NCBI GenBank assembly: GCA_017848795.1
Contig: JAFIHG010000045.1
Location: 22,697-86,696, forward strand
Source of the DNA: Candidatus Nanopelagicales bacterium
GTDB lineage: Bacteria > Actinomycetota > Actinomycetes > S36-B12 > CAIYMF01
DNA: 64,000 nucleotides
Direction of reading: 5' to 3'
Shown here: piece after piece, positions 1 to 9,937 of the stretch
Numbering within the stretch: position 1 is the stretch's first letter
Layout: each line of letters starts with the position of its first letter
The notes under the pieces: generated by a model
The model's input: only the letters and a program-made list of their open reading frames with translations
Databases searched by the model: none
What the model was told of the DNA's origin: nothing
Translations under genes and position numbers: made by a program

Positions 1-241
1 CCTTCGGGTCGTACGGGCCATGCACGCGGTAGCCGTACCGCTTCCCCGGTGAGGTGCCCGGCAGGTAGCAGTGCCAGACGTCAGCGTCGCGTTCCCGCAG
101 CTCGATGCAGGTTTCCTTCCCGGCCTCGTCGAACAGGCAGAGCTCGACCTTCTCGGCCACCGAGGAGTAGACCGCGAAGTTCGTGCCCGCCCCGTCGAAG
201 GTGGCACCGAGCGGGCGTAGCGAGCCTGGCCACACCTGCAT
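1..241 (-). CDS. glgX: Glycogen debranching enzyme GlgX, N-terminal part (cut by window edge)
   Basis: The reverse strand reads [17 protein letters not shown], then ..[21 protein letters not shown].. and ..[20 protein letters not shown]... This is the CBM48/isoamylase N-terminal domain that opens GlgX-type debranching enzymes. Only about 80 residues lie in the window, so no catalytic residues are visible. GlgX family members hydrolyse alpha-1,6 branches of glycogen in the cytoplasm. The ATG shares one base with the TGA of the upstream membrane-protein gene (TGATG), and a GGAG lies 8 nt before it, so the two are probably translationally coupled. The family call is firm from the N-terminal signature; substrate is inferred. 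Confidence 0.85.
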   Translation of the reverse strand, partial: MQVWPGSLRPLGATFDGAGTNFAVYSSVAEKVELCLFDEAGKETCIELRERDADVWHCYLPGTSPGKRYGYRVHGPYDPK

Positions 242-2160
242 CAACTGGTCTCCAGTCCGGTATCGGGGATCCGGTAGACCCGGACCCAGTCATCTTGGTA
301 CACCCGGTCCAGTCCGGCAGCACCTGGCGGGAGCTGCAGGCGGGAATCGATCGCGATCCCGCCGGGCGGTCCCTGGAAGATGTACCTGATGTCGTAGCGC
401 GCGAGCAGCTCCCGGATCCGCGGGTTCCACCCGATCTCGGCGAAGTGGGTCACGAGGTAGAGTCGGTCCGCGTCCGCCTCCGACGTCGTCCAGATCATCA
501 ACGGGTGGACACCGCGCAGCGCGTACATCCACGATGACCCGTCCGGCCAGTCGTTGAGCACCCGGGCGTCGCGCGGTACGAGCGAGGCCAGCACGGCGAA
601 CCCGTCGCGCATCGTCCCCGCGCGCGCGACCGTGGTACGACGGCTCTCGACGCGGTCCTGGGCCGCCTGCAGCCAGGTGGGCAGCCCGAGACCGAGCAGG
701 ACGAGCACGGCGGCACCGGCTGCGACCGGTGCGGGCCGTGGCAGGCCGGCGGGCCGCAACCGCAGCAGCGCGTCGACGGCACAGCAGCACACGACGGCGG
801 CGAGCACCCAGGTCACCGCACCGAGCCGGTACCAGTCGGTGTACCAGAACCCGGTGAGGATCTGGCGCAGGTCGCTGCGCTCGGCCCGGGCTACCAGGTA
901 GAGCACCGCGAACATGACGGTCGCGAGAATCAGCCAGCGGTGGCGGCGTATCACCAGCAGCAGCACGGCGGCGAGCAGCAGTGCCAGCGCGAGCGTCGGT
1001 GTCGCGGCGGAGTTGACGTACTCGATGAAGATCTCGTGCAGGGCCTCCGGGTACGTCGCGTCGAGCCCGCGCGAGTGGGTGAAGGTCATGACCGCGTGGG
1101 TCGTCGAGGCCCAGAGCCACGGCAGCGCGAGCAGGACCGTCGCCACGCCCCACAGGACTGCGCCCTGCACCGTCCCGCGCCAGCGCCCGCGCAGCAGTCC
1201 CGGACGCCTGGCACGGGCGAGGCTTGCCCGGCGCAACCAGCCGGCCACGAAGCAGAGAGCGACGATCAGCAGGACGGCCACCATCGCCGGCTGGACGAGG
1301 AACACCGCGGCGGTGACGCACGCCGCGCCGAGCACGTCGGGCGGCCGCCACCCGCGCCGCACCATCCGCACCGTCACGGCGGTCGCTACCGGGAGCAGTG
1401 CGAGCGCCGCGACGTAGGCCGGGGTGTCCACCAGCCACACGGTGGGATACAGCAGCACGGTGAGCGCCGGCGCGAGGAGCAGCACGATGCGGGAGCGAAC
1501 CCGCAGCTCGCGCAGCAGCGCCACGACCCCGGCCGGCATCACCAGCACTGCGAAGAAGAACTGCGCCTGCAGGAAGCCGACGGCCGCGTCACCGCCCACC
1601 AGGGCCATCGCGGTGCCGATGACGACGTGCCAGCCCGCCGGGTAGTAGTCGGTCCAGTCCAGGAGCAGGGGGTCACGCGGTACGAGCTGCGCGACGTCGG
1701 TGATGCCGGTGTGTTGCACGAGCCCGATCAGGTACCCGTGCCACGGGGCGTCCCAGAATCTGGGGAACGCTTCGGTCCACGCCCACCAGGCGCCGCCGGC
1801 CCGCCAGGTCCACAAACCTGCCAGCAGCCCGCCCCCCAACCCGAGGACAGCGGTCACGGACCCGGTCAGGGCGCGGCGGGGATGAAGCCCACCGGGCCGG
1901 GGGGCGCTGCTCCCCGTACGGCGGCCCGTCGTCCGAAGCGCCAGGCCACCGACCGCACCGAGGACGGTCGCGGACAGGACGAGCGCGAGCGCGCTCGGAC
2001 GCCACCCGACCAGCCCACCGGCCCACCCGACCCACCCGATCAGCAGGATCGACATCGCGGGGGCAGCCGCGAGCCGCCACCCCGCGAACTGCGGCCAGCT
2101 GGTCGCCGCGAACGCCAGCCCCGGCACCAGGAAGACGACGAACAGCATCACCGTCAGCAC
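241..2160 (-). CDS. Large polytopic membrane protein, DUF6541-like, possible GT-C glycosyltransferase
   Basis: This 639-residue protein starts with GTG. Roughly the first 480 residues alternate hydrophobic helices with short Arg-rich loops (a dozen or more membrane segments). The last about 150 residues form a soluble domain with sequences such as [16 protein letters not shown] and [13 protein letters not shown]. That architecture resembles the actinobacterial DUF6541 group and GT-C enzymes (membrane bundle plus extracytoplasmic C-terminal domain); a glycan-transfer role is inference only. The gene runs directly into glgX with a TGATG overlap, an unusual pairing for a debranching enzyme. No catalytic residue can be named with certainty. 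Confidence 0.7.
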   Translation of the reverse strand: MLTVMLFVVFLVPGLAFAATSWPQFAGWRLAAAPAMSILLIGWVGWAGGLVGWRPSALALVLSATVLGAVGGLALRTTGRRTGSSAPRPGGLHPRRALTGSVTAVLGLGGGLLAGLWTWRAGGAWWAWTEAFPRFWDAPWHGYLIGLVQHTGITDVAQLVPRDPLLLDWTDYYPAGWHVVIGTAMALVGGDAAVGFLQAQFFFAVLVMPAGVVALLRELRVRSRIVLLLAPALTVLLYPTVWLVDTPAYVAALALLPVATAVTVRMVRRGWRPPDVLGAACVTAAVFLVQPAMVAVLLIVALCFVAGWLRRASLARARRPGLLRGRWRGTVQGAVLWGVATVLLALPWLWASTTHAVMTFTHSRGLDATYPEALHEIFIEYVNSAATPTLALALLLAAVLLLVIRRHRWLILATVMFAVLYLVARAERSDLRQILTGFWYTDWYRLGAVTWVLAAVVCCCAVDALLRLRPAGLPRPAPVAAGAAVLVLLGLGLPTWLQAAQDRVESRRTTVARAGTMRDGFAVLASLVPRDARVLNDWPDGSSWMYALRGVHPLMIWTTSEADADRLYLVTHFAEIGWNPRIRELLARYDIRYIFQGPPGGIAIDSRLQLPPGAAGLDRVYQDDWVRVYRIPDTGLETS

Positions 2161-2235
2161 GGCAGGCGCCCGCGACCGAGCGCAGCGGCTCTCGCCATCA
2201 GCCCGTCGACCGGAGGGCCGGTCGGACCCGGGCGC

Positions 2236-3402
2236 TCACCACCGGAGGAACGCAGCGATTCCCTCGGCCTCTGCGAGCACCTGCTCGGCAGCGCCTTCGA
2301 CGGGGCTGATCCGCGCGCCGGTGGACAGGGCGCGCTCCACGAGCCGCTCGGTGAGCCGCGGCTCGGGCGTCACCGACCCGTCCGTCGGAGCCTCGGCGGC
2401 CGCGTACATCGCCCCGTCGGCGCCGGTCGAGCCGACGTAGCGGACCTGCGGGTCGTACACGAGGTGCGAGACCTGACCGGCGGTGAGCGCGGACGCGACT
2501 TCGGAGAGCCCGAGCGCGGCGTTGCCCGCAGCACCGGCGTCGCGCACCTGTGCGATGACCTGCGCCTCGTTGGCCTCGTGGTGCTCGTGCATGAGGCGGT
2601 TCACGGTCCCGGCGAGCTCGCGGTCGTCGAGTCCGCCGAGCACGCGCTGCTCCGATATCACCTTGCCGCGGAGCGGTTCGGGGAACCGCTCGACCACCTG
2701 GGAGGTCCACTGGTCCCCACCGCTGACCAGGATCCGTTCCCAGCGCTGCTCCGCGGCCCGCTCGGCGACCGCCGCCACGACGTCCTGGAAGAACTGTTCG
2801 GCATGCGCGCGGTTGCGCGCCTTGCGCTGCTCGCGTACCGGGGAGTTGTACTGGCCGATCGGGCCGCCGCCGATCTGCCCGGCCCGCTCGTGCGGCGCTT
2901 CGATCTCCGAGCGCTCCATCCGGGCCGCGACGCTGATCGCTCCCAGTCGCCAGTCGATGATGCGGGCCTGGTCGCCCGAGACGACGACGACGCCGGCGGG
3001 CCGTCCCTCGTCGAGCACCTCGAGCAGCGGGTGGATGAACGGCCCTTGGTCCAGTACGACGCGGTTGTTGACGGGCAGCTGGCTCGACATGCGTACGACC
3101 CAGTCGTCCGCGAGCGCGGCGAACATCATCCGCCCGCGTCCCGGCTCACGAGGGTCGGCCAACGACTCGAGCTCGCCCTGCAACCGGTCGAGGGCGGCGG
3201 TCAGCGCCCGGCCCGGCACCTGCGCCTCGTCGACGCGACGCTCCAGCTCGCGCAACCGGTTCTTCAGGTCGATGGCGGCGGCGGACCGGTCGGCCCCGTT
3301 GCTCGGGTCCGCGTCGAAGTACACCGACAGCACCCCGAGCTCGTCTGTCCGCCGCGACAGCGCGAGCAGCGCGTCGTCGTCGAGCTGGTCGATCAAGGCC
3401 AT
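2236..3402 (-). CDS. Bacterial eRF1-like (VLRF1/baeRF family) protein
   Basis: The ATG at 3402 was chosen over upstream in-frame codons because GGAG lies 8 nt before it, and the longer version would run into treS on the other strand. It gives 388 residues. The order is a helical N-terminal part, a central segment with ..[20 protein letters not shown].., then [15 protein letters not shown], a glycine-rich loop [10 protein letters not shown] near residues 195-205, and a C-terminal domain with [10 protein letters not shown] and a conserved-looking tail. This matches bacterial proteins related to archaeo-eukaryotic release factor 1 and Vms1/ANKZF1, some of which cleave peptidyl-tRNA on stalled ribosomes. 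That activity is inferred. The gene stands alone, divergent from treS. Confidence 0.7.
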   Translation of the reverse strand: MALIDQLDDDALLALSRRTDELGVLSVYFDADPSNGADRSAAAIDLKNRLRELERRVDEAQVPGRALTAALDRLQGELESLADPREPGRGRMMFAALADDWVVRMSSQLPVNNRVVLDQGPFIHPLLEVLDEGRPAGVVVVSGDQARIIDWRLGAISVAARMERSEIEAPHERAGQIGGGPIGQYNSPVREQRKARNRAHAEQFFQDVVAAVAERAAEQRWERILVSGGDQWTSQVVERFPEPLRGKVISEQRVLGGLDDRELAGTVNRLMHEHHEANEAQVIAQVRDAGAAGNAALGLSEVASALTAGQVSHLVYDPQVRYVGSTGADGAMYAAAEAPTDGSVTPEPRLTERLVERALSTGARISPVEGAAEQVLAEAEGIAAFLRW

Positions 3403-3577
3403 GGCAGCATCTCCGTCGGTCTCGGGCACGATCGGCACCAGGCGGTCAGCGGTGCGGTTCCTGCGCGGCGGGCCGCCGCACCACCGTAGCGCGCTCGCTG
3501 CGCGCCCGAACCCCGAAGGGTGCCCCGCTCCCGGCGCCACGCCGCGCCGCAGTCGATCACGTGCCAGACTCGAGCGC

Positions 3578-5242
3578 ATGCCCGAGCCCGACCCGTACTG
3601 GTTCAAGCGTGCGGTGTTCTACGAGGTCCTGGTGCGCTCGTTCCAGGACCGGTCCGGCGACGGCATGGGTGACCTGCTCGGTCTGCGCGACCGGCTCGAC
3701 TACCTCCAATGGCTCGGCGTCGACTGCCTGTGGCTGCCCCCGTTCTTCCCGTCGCCGCTGCGCGACGGTGGCTACGACGTGTCGGACTTCACCGCCGTCG
3801 CCGAGGACGTCGGCACGATCGAGGACTTCACCGCGTTCCTCGACGCCGCACACAGCCGTGGGATGCGGGTCATCATCGACTTCGTGATGAACCACACGTC
3901 CGACCAGCATCCCTGGTTCCAGGCGTCGCGCACCGACCCCGACGGGCCGTACGGCGACTTCTACGTGTGGTCCGACGACAACGAGCGCTACCAGGATGCG
4001 CGGATCATCTTCGTCGACACCGAGACGTCCAATTGGACGTGGGACCCGGTACGCCAGCAGTACTTCTGGCACCGGTTCTACAGCCATCAGCCGGACCTGA
4101 ACTATGACAACCCGGCCGTGCACCTCGCCATCCGCAGCGCGCTCGCCTTCTGGCTCGACCTCGGCATCGACGGGTTCCGGCTCGACGCGGTCCCGTACCT
4201 GTACGAGCGGGAGGGCACCAACTGCGAGAACCTGCCGGAGACGCACGAGTTCCTGAAGCAGATGCGGGCGTTCGTCGACGACAACTACCCCGGCCGGGTA
4301 CTGCTCGCCGAAGCGAACCAGTGGCCCGCCGACGTCGTCGACTACTTCGGCTCGTTCGAGAAGGGCGGCGACGAGTGCCACATGTGCTTCCACTTCCCGG
4401 TGATGCCGCGCATCTTCATGGCGGTGCGCCGGGAGTCGCGGTACCCGATCTCCGAGATCCTGGAACAGACTCCTCCGATCCCCGAGAACTGTCAGTGGGG
4501 CATCTTCCTGCGCAACCACGACGAGCTGACCCTCGAGATGGTCACCGACGAGGACCGCGACTACATGTGGGCGGAGTATGCCTCGGACCCGCGGATGAAG
4601 GCGAACATCGGGATCCGTCGGCGCCTCGCGCCGTTGCTCGACAACGACATCAACCAGATGGAGCTGTTCACCGCGCTGCTGCTGAGCCTTCCCGGATCCC
4701 CGGTCCTGTACTACGGGGACGAGATCGGCATGGGCGACAACATCTGGCTGGGTGACCGTGACGGCGTCCGTACGCCGATGCAGTGGACGCCGGACCGCAA
4801 CGCCGGGTTCTCCACCGTGACCCCAGGCCGGTTGATGCTTCCGGTGATCATGGACCCGGTGTTCGGCTACCAGGCCGTCAACGTGGAGTCACAACAGGTC
4901 AACAAGTCGTCGTTGCTGCACTGGGTGCGCCGGATGCTGCGCATCCGCGGCGAGCACCCGGCGCTCGGGCTCGGGACCTTCCATGACATCGGGGGCTCCA
5001 ATCCCTCCGTGCTCACCTTCCTGCGCGAGTACGACGGCGACGCGATGCTGTGCGTCAACAACCTTTCCCGCTTCCCGCAACCGGTCGAGCTGGATCTGCA
5101 GCAGTTCGAGGGGGTGCGGCCGATCGAGACGTTCGGTGCCACCGAGTTCCCAGCCATCGGGCAGTTGCCCTACCTGCTCACCCTCTCTGGCTACGGGTTC
5201 TACTGGTTCCGACTCAGCCGCGACGAGGGGACGCAGCCATGA
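3578..5242 (+). CDS. treS: Trehalose synthase (maltose alpha-D-glucosyltransferase)
   Basis: This 554-residue GH13 enzyme interconverts maltose and trehalose in the cytoplasm. The start [20 protein letters not shown] is typical of TreS. Visible GH13 regions are DFVMNHTS near residue 105, [10 protein letters not shown] with the Asp nucleophile near 203, LLAEANQW with the acid/base Glu near 245, and LRNHDELTL with the third acid near 315. Length is slightly short for TreS but all core regions are present, and no maltokinase is fused. It overlaps the next gene by ATGA, forming a treS-mak pair of the trehalose-to-alpha-glucan (GlgE) pathway. No glgE is in the window. Confidence 0.93.
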   Translation: MPEPDPYWFKRAVFYEVLVRSFQDRSGDGMGDLLGLRDRLDYLQWLGVDCLWLPPFFPSPLRDGGYDVSDFTAVAEDVGTIEDFTAFLDAAHSRGMRVIIDFVMNHTSDQHPWFQASRTDPDGPYGDFYVWSDDNERYQDARIIFVDTETSNWTWDPVRQQYFWHRFYSHQPDLNYDNPAVHLAIRSALAFWLDLGIDGFRLDAVPYLYEREGTNCENLPETHEFLKQMRAFVDDNYPGRVLLAEANQWPADVVDYFGSFEKGGDECHMCFHFPVMPRIFMAVRRESRYPISEILEQTPPIPENCQWGIFLRNHDELTLEMVTDEDRDYMWAEYASDPRMKANIGIRRRLAPLLDNDINQMELFTALLLSLPGSPVLYYGDEIGMGDNIWLGDRDGVRTPMQWTPDRNAGFSTVTPGRLMLPVIMDPVFGYQAVNVESQQVNKSSLLHWVRRMLRIRGEHPALGLGTFHDIGGSNPSVLTFLREYDGDAMLCVNNLSRFPQPVELDLQQFEGVRPIETFGATEFPAIGQLPYLLTLSGYGFYWFRLSRDEGTQP

Positions 5243-6591
5243 TCACGCTCGACCACCGCGCGCTCGCCGAGTACCTGCCCAGGCAGCGCTGGTTCACGGG
5301 TCGCGACGAGGCCGTCGAGGTGCAGGAGATCCACCCGCTCGGCTGGCTCGCCGAGCCGGGTTCTGGGCTAGGCGTCCGCGTCGAGCTCGCGACGGTCTCG
5401 GACGGTGTCTCCACGACGGTCTACAACCTGCCCCTGGCCTACCGGGTCGAGCTCGTCGGGAACCTCGAGCACGCCCGGATCGGGACCGTCGTCGTCGACG
5501 AGGTCGAGCTGCACGTCTACGACGCGCTCGTCGACCCGGAAGCGATCGCCGTACTGATGGCAGGATTCGCGGCACCCGACCGCGTCACCGCCGAACTGCA
5601 GTACGTGTGCAACTCCGACATCGACTTGCCGCTGGACACGATCGCACCACTGCTCGTCGAGCAGAGCAACAGCTCTGTGATCATCGACGAGACCGCGATG
5701 CTGAAGTTCTTCCGCCGGGTGTCCCCCGGACGCAACCCCGACGTCGAGGTCCTCGCGGCCCTCTCCGAGGAGTACAGCGACACCGTCCCCAAGCTCTACG
5801 GCTGGCTGAGCACGGCCGAGGACTCGCCGGTCGGCGCCTGCGACCTCGGGATACTCCAGACGTTCCTGCGCACGGCGACCGAGGGTTGGGAGTCTGCGCG
5901 GGTCAGCGTCCGTGACCTACTCGCAGAACCGGAGCTCGCACCCGAGGACGCCGGCGGGGACTTCGCCGGGGAGGCCGAGCGTCTCGGCGCGGCGACCCGG
6001 CACGTGCACGAGGGCATGGCGCGGCTGCTCCCGTCCGGCACGTGGGGCGCCGCCGAGCTGGGCGCACTCGCCGACCGGTTCCTCGCCCGTTTCGCGGACG
6101 CGGCGCGCGTCGTACCGCAGCTTGCGGAGCGGCGGGAGGCCGTGGCCGAGTGCTTCGACGCCGTCCGGGACCTGACCCCGCCCGTGCCGGTGCAACGGAT
6201 CCACGGGGACCTGCACCTCGGACAGACCCTGCGCACCAGCATCAACTGGAAGCTGATCGACTTCGAGGGAGAGCCGGCGCGCCCCTTGGCTGAACGCACC
6301 CGCCTGGACTCCCCCATGCGCGACGTCGCAGGCATGGTGCGTTCATTCGACTACGTCGCACAGTCCGTGCTCACCCAGGTCGGCGAATCGCCGACGATCA
6401 GCCTCGCCGCGCAGGCCTGGACAGAACGCAACGTCGCGGCGTTCCTTCGCGGGTACGGCGCACCCGAATCGGACCTCGAGGCGACGCTGCTACGCGCGTA
6501 CGAAGTCGACAAGGCCGTCTACGAGGTCTTGTACGAGGCCCAGCACCGCCCGGGATGGATCGCGATCCCGTGGCGGGCGATACCCGGATGA
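5239..6591 (+). CDS. mak: Maltokinase (Mak/Pep2)
   Basis: The 450-residue product phosphorylates maltose to maltose 1-phosphate, the donor for GlgE. The N-terminal YLPRQRWF segment is characteristic of Mak/Pep2, and the aminoglycoside-phosphotransferase-like C-lobe carries IHGDLHLGQ (catalytic loop, near residue 320) and KLIDFEGEP (metal-binding Asp). The ATG overlaps the treS stop as ATGA, so the two are co-translated. Maltose made by TreS would feed directly to this enzyme. A strong intrinsic terminator follows 62 bp downstream. The family call is confident; pathway completion depends on glgE elsewhere in the genome. Confidence 0.93.
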   Translation: MITLDHRALAEYLPRQRWFTGRDEAVEVQEIHPLGWLAEPGSGLGVRVELATVSDGVSTTVYNLPLAYRVELVGNLEHARIGTVVVDEVELHVYDALVDPEAIAVLMAGFAAPDRVTAELQYVCNSDIDLPLDTIAPLLVEQSNSSVIIDETAMLKFFRRVSPGRNPDVEVLAALSEEYSDTVPKLYGWLSTAEDSPVGACDLGILQTFLRTATEGWESARVSVRDLLAEPELAPEDAGGDFAGEAERLGAATRHVHEGMARLLPSGTWGAAELGALADRFLARFADAARVVPQLAERREAVAECFDAVRDLTPPVPVQRIHGDLHLGQTLRTSINWKLIDFEGEPARPLAERTRLDSPMRDVAGMVRSFDYVAQSVLTQVGESPTISLAAQAWTERNVAAFLRGYGAPESDLEATLLRAYEVDKAVYEVLYEAQHRPGWIAIPWRAIPG

Positions 6592-6652
6592 ACGGCGTGT
6601 CGCTGCCGTGCGATCCCGGCGGCCACGGGCACCATGGAGTGACAACCGACGG

Positions 6653-6692
6653 CGGGCCCCTCGCGGTATGAGCTCGAGGGGCCCGTTGTTTT
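6653..6692 (+). terminator. Intrinsic terminator of treS-mak
   Basis: A perfect 11-bp stem (cgggcccctcg at 6653-6663 and cgaggggcccg at 6675-6685) with an 11-nt loop is followed by ttgtttt. It sits 62 bp after the mak stop and is the clearest hairpin plus T-tract in the window. Confidence 0.85.
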
Positions 6693-6768
6693 GCCGCCCC
6701 TCAGCGCCACCCCCACCTCACGTATGAAGAACTGGTTCTTTCAGTAGCGGCGGTCGCAACCACACACC

Positions 6769-6932
6769 GGTCGAGCGCAGTCGAGTCACTTTGGGCCGGG
6801 TGGCGCGCCCGTCGACGCGTGAAGGACCGGCCTACCACTCGGTGGTCGAGCGTAGTCGAGACCACGTCAGTGATCATGGTCTCGACTACGCTCGACCAAC
6901 GGATGGTTGCGCCCGCTCTTTCGGAGCAGACC
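6769..6932 (+). repeat. Left arm of the long inverted repeat
   Basis: This 164-bp arm runs from ggtcgagcgcagtcgagtca to ctctttcggagcagacc. It aligns with the reverse complement of 8780-8959 at high identity by eye over its whole length, with one gap of about 11-16 bp near the centre. Shared stretches include gtcgagcgcagtcgagtcac, ggcgcgcccgtcg and gtgatcatggtctcgac. Confidence 0.8.
6843..6898. repeat. Perfect 22-bp hairpin inside the left arm
   Basis: The arms at 6843-6864 and 6877-6898 are exact reverse complements around a 12-nt loop. The unit sequence is tggtcgagcgtagtcgagac plus ca. Related single copies occur near 6941, 8727, 8813, 8864 and 8941. There is no T-tract, so a repeat or protein-binding role is more likely than termination. 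Confidence 0.8.
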
Positions 6933-7095
6933 ATACGCGCCAGTCTCGATTACGCTCGACCACCGACGAGTCGCCTGGAAGTGGCCGCTCGGCAGGAGTG
7001 TGGGCTCGACGTCGACTGCTGCGTGGGGGGGGTGACCTGGAGGTGAGAACCGAAAGAACATCAACGGTTTCGGCGGGTGGCGCGCGGGCCCTTCT

Positions 7096-8586
7096 TCAGG
7101 GCCGGGTTCGTCGGGGCGGGGCGATGAACTCCCAGTAGTCGGCGGCCAGGGGGCTGACCCCGGGCCGGGCGACGATCTTCCACTCACCGTCATGAACCAT
7201 CCGATGGTGACGCGCACACAGGAGAATCAGATTGTCGGGATTGGTCTCTCCGCCCTTCCACCATTCGAGGACATCGTGCGGCTGGCAGCGGGACACGTCG
7301 GCGTAGCAACCCGGGAACCTACAGTGCCGGTCCCGCAGGGTGAGCATCCGCCACACCCGTGGGGTGACGTGCCGGTGCTCCCGGCCCAGCCAGAGCACCT
7401 CCCGCGACGCCCCACGCAGCCTGGCCGCGAGCGTCGATAGCAGGTCCCCGTCAGCGGGCACCACACCCGCGCCACGTCCGGTGGTGGCCTCGTGTTGCTC
7501 ATCGAGGGCGCGGGTGATGGCCAGGGTGATGTCGGCATCACATCCCAGGCGGGCGATCGTGGCGACCGGCACCAGCGCTGCTTCGCCACCCGGCACGCCG
7601 AGGGTGCCGGTGCCGCGCCCGGCGAGCAGGTCCGCCAACTCCACGGTCAAGACGAGGTGGGGGCGTACCCCGTGGCCGGTGCCCGCCTTGCCGTCGTCGA
7701 GGAACTGGCGGGCCAGCTCCACCAACGCCAACGCCCGTAGGTGGTCGGCCTTGCCCCGCTGCACCCCACCGGCCCCACCAGCGCGAGCGGCTTCGATGGC
7801 GGCGTCGGTCGCCTCCTGGTCGATCTCACCCGTGGCCGGGTCCAGGACCGGCTGCGGCCCGAGTGTCCCATCGCGGTACCAGCGGTCCACGATGCGATCC
7901 AGCGCGGTACTCAGCAGGGCGTCGGACTCGGCCGAGAGCATGCCGCGCACGTCGGTCTCATTGCCCACCCGCGTGAGGCGCAGGTACTGGGCGTGGTAGG
8001 CCTCCTGCTCATCGGCGGTGGCCCCGTCGGGGAACACCGTGGCCAGGATCCGCGCAGCGGCGGCGCGGACATGGTCGGCGTTCTCGCGCTGCGCGATGTC
8101 GAGCAGCACCTGCTGGCACTCGGCGAACACCAACGCCGTCAGTTCGGGGTCGGTGCGGGTCTTCTTCTCACACGCCACCAGCCCCAGGCTGATCTCCCGC
8201 ACCCCCGCCCCCACGATGCGTCCGGCGAGCCAAGCCGTGCGGGTCGGCGCGAGTCCAGGCCGTTGCAGATCCCGCGACCGGGCCAGCAGCCGAGCAGCGT
8301 CCCGATCCCCACACCGCGTGGTGGCCTTCAACCACGCTTTGGTGGAGACGAACCCGCGCCCGCGCAACACGCCCGAGTCATGCGTACGACCCAACGCCGC
8401 CGTAGCGGCAGCGGTCGCGGCATCCGCGGCCGCGAGCAGGCCTGCGGTCAGTTCCGGCAACGCCTCGTCCGCGGTATCGATCAACACCCCAGCAGCAACC
8501 GCTTCGTTCACCAATGCGGCGTCCGCGCGCATCCGCGCGAGTGCGGCGTGCACCTCCCGCGGACCGACCGCCGGCGTCTGCAACAT
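7096..8586 (-). CDS. DUF222 domain HNH endonuclease-like protein
   Basis: The ATG at 8586 begins MLQTPAVGPREVHAALARMR and gives 496 residues. It was preferred to the longer frame because a second copy at the right end of the window conserves exactly this start and 38 bp of upstream DNA. Residues about 20-340 form the helical DUF222 region. The C-terminal HNH module near 430-470 reads CRFPGC, then QPHDVLEWW, NPDNLILLCARHHRMVH. In most relatives the third motif reads HHIVHW; here the second His is Asp and the third is Glu, so nuclease activity is uncertain. It lies inside the inverted-repeat element and is probably a selfish or repeat-associated gene. Confidence 0.85.
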   Translation of the reverse strand: MLQTPAVGPREVHAALARMRADAALVNEAVAAGVLIDTADEALPELTAGLLAAADAATAAATAALGRTHDSGVLRGRGFVSTKAWLKATTRCGDRDAARLLARSRDLQRPGLAPTRTAWLAGRIVGAGVREISLGLVACEKKTRTDPELTALVFAECQQVLLDIAQRENADHVRAAAARILATVFPDGATADEQEAYHAQYLRLTRVGNETDVRGMLSAESDALLSTALDRIVDRWYRDGTLGPQPVLDPATGEIDQEATDAAIEAARAGGAGGVQRGKADHLRALALVELARQFLDDGKAGTGHGVRPHLVLTVELADLLAGRGTGTLGVPGGEAALVPVATIARLGCDADITLAITRALDEQHEATTGRGAGVVPADGDLLSTLAARLRGASREVLWLGREHRHVTPRVWRMLTLRDRHCRFPGCYADVSRCQPHDVLEWWKGGETNPDNLILLCARHHRMVHDGEWKIVARPGVSPLAADYWEFIAPPRRTRP

Positions 8587-8779
8587 ACGAACAACTGTAG
8601 GAGCAGGGTCCGACAACACCCTCCGACAAGACCGAGAGACCAGCGGTCGCAGAAGGAGATCGGCAGGCCCCTGCTCCAAGAGAGCGGACGCAACCCGCCG
8701 TTGGTCGCCCGGTCTTTCACGACTGCGCTCGACCAACGTGTGGTTACGGGCCCCGTCTTTGAGCGGCCCACCGTCTCGG

Positions 8780-8959
8780 GGTCTGATCCGAAAGAGCGGA
8801 CGCAACCAGCCGTCGGTCGAGCGTCGTCGAGACCATGATCACCGAAGTGCATGACCACCAAAGTGGTCTCGACTACGCTCGACCACCGGGTACTCGCCCG
8901 GTCTTTCACGCGCCGACGGGCGCGCCGCCAGGTCCAACGTGACTCGACTGCGCTCGACC
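8780..8959 (-). repeat. Right arm of the long inverted repeat
   Basis: This 180-bp arm in reverse orientation matches 6769-6932. It begins ggtctgatccgaaagagcgg on the plus strand and ends ctgcgctcgacc. It holds the pair cggtcgagcgtcgtcgagac(c) at 8813 and ggtctcgactacgctcgacc at 8864. A further partial copy lies at 8720-8780, between this arm and the HNH promoter. Confidence 0.8.
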
Positions 8960-8992
8960 AACGTGGAGCCGACGTGCAGAGCGGATGAGCCG

Positions 8993-9886
8993 CTACTTCA
9001 GCAGACGCGACATACGGCGGTCGGCCAACGGCTTTCCGCCCGTCTGGCAGGTGGCGCAGTACTGCAGTGACGAGTCCGCGAAGCTCACCTCGCGGACCGG
9101 GTCGCCGCACACCGGGCAGGGCTTCCCGGCACGGCCGTGAACGCGCATACCGAGCTTCTTCTCCGCCTTCAGGTCGGCAGCACCGAGTCCCTCGGAGCGC
9201 TGCACCGCATCGACGAGCAGGTCCTTGATCGCCGCGAGGAGCCGGTCGATCTCGGCATCGTCGAGCTTGCCGGCGGCCTTGTACGGCGAGAGGCGCGCCG
9301 CGTGCAGGATGTCGTCGCTGTACGCGTTGCCGATCCCGGCGATCACGGACTGGTCGCGCAGCACTCCCTTCACCTGGCGTCCCCCGGCAGCAGTGAGGAT
9401 GGCGGCAAGCGCATCGCGGTCGAACGCCTCGTCGAGCGGCTCCGGTCCGAGCCGGGCGATCCCCGGCACCTCGTCCGGCGAGCGCACCACGTACACCGCA
9501 AGGCGCTTCTGGGTGCCGGCCTCCGTCAGGTCGAAACCGCCCGCCGGGGCACCGTCATCGTCGACGAACGCCACCCGGAACGCGAGCGGCCCGCGACCCG
9601 GACGCGGTGGCGCGGCGGGTACCTCCGCCCGCCACTGCAGCCACCCGGCCCGCGCGAGGTGGACCACGAGGTGCAGTGCCGCGCCGTCGGGGTCCGCGAG
9701 CACCAGATCGAGGAACTTGCCGTGCCGCGCCGCGTCGACGACGCGGGCGCCCTCGAGGTCGCGTACCGGCGGGTCGAACGTCTTGAGCGCGCTGATCGCG
9801 GCCAGTTCGACGCGCGCGATGCGCAGCCCGGTCGCGGTACGGCGCAGGTACGCCGCCAAGGACTCGACCTCCGGCAGCTCTGGCAC
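8993..9886 (-). CDS. Fpg/Nei family DNA glycosylase
   Basis: This is a 297-residue base-excision repair glycosylase/AP lyase of the formamidopyrimidine/endonuclease VIII family. The GTG-initiated protein begins MPELPEVE, which after Met removal exposes the catalytic N-terminal Pro followed by the general-acid Glu. Helix-two-turn-helix sequence GVLRDQSVIAGIGNAYSDD is present, and a C-terminal zinc finger CPVC-x16-CATC ends in the QTGGK motif. Most Fpg proteins place R in this last loop, and some mycobacterial Fpg2/Nei relatives deviate similarly, so substrate (8-oxoG, oxidised pyrimidine or other) is unclear. It is a single gene with a 51-bp gap to its upstream neighbour. Confidence 0.88.
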   Translation of the reverse strand: MPELPEVESLAAYLRRTATGLRIARVELAAISALKTFDPPVRDLEGARVVDAARHGKFLDLVLADPDGAALHLVVHLARAGWLQWRAEVPAAPPRPGRGPLAFRVAFVDDDGAPAGGFDLTEAGTQKRLAVYVVRSPDEVPGIARLGPEPLDEAFDRDALAAILTAAGGRQVKGVLRDQSVIAGIGNAYSDDILHAARLSPYKAAGKLDDAEIDRLLAAIKDLLVDAVQRSEGLGAADLKAEKKLGMRVHGRAGKPCPVCGDPVREVSFADSSLQYCATCQTGGKPLADRRMSRLLK

Positions 9887-9937
9887 GGCACGAGCCTGCC
9901 ACGTACCGGACCGGCCTCGCAGCGGTGTAGCGCCCGC

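Larger units (their letters stand above)
6769..8959. mobile_element. Candidate DUF222/HNH element bounded by long imperfect inverted repeats
   Basis: A 2.19-kb unit holds one DUF222/HNH gene on the reverse strand, bounded by homologous arms in opposite orientation (6769-6932 and 8780-8959). Inside the arms the palindrome ggtcgagcgtagtcgagacc recurs in both directions. The 504 bp between mak (6591) and the HNH stop (7096) and the 406 bp between the HNH start (8586) and the glycosylase gene (8993) contain no other gene; they consist of these repeats and diverged copies. DUF222/HNH genes are a multicopy, repeat-like family in actinobacteria (REP13E12 type in mycobacteria). Mobility and target duplications were not demonstrated here. 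Confidence 0.6.

Noticed and set aside
940..3489. Very long open frame on the plus strand (over 800 codons)
   Set aside because: It is antisense to the membrane protein and eRF1-like genes. Composition is Arg/Pro/Gln-rich with no domain, as expected for a shadow frame in high-GC DNA.
3403..3606. N-terminal extension of the eRF1-like protein to 456 residues
   Set aside because: The extra 68 residues are Arg/Pro/Gly-rich, overlap the treS start on the other strand, and the internal ATG has a good ribosome site.
6593..7095. Small genes between mak and the DUF222 gene
   Set aside because: The short frames here follow the palindromic repeats and their compositions differ between copies. No start signal was found.
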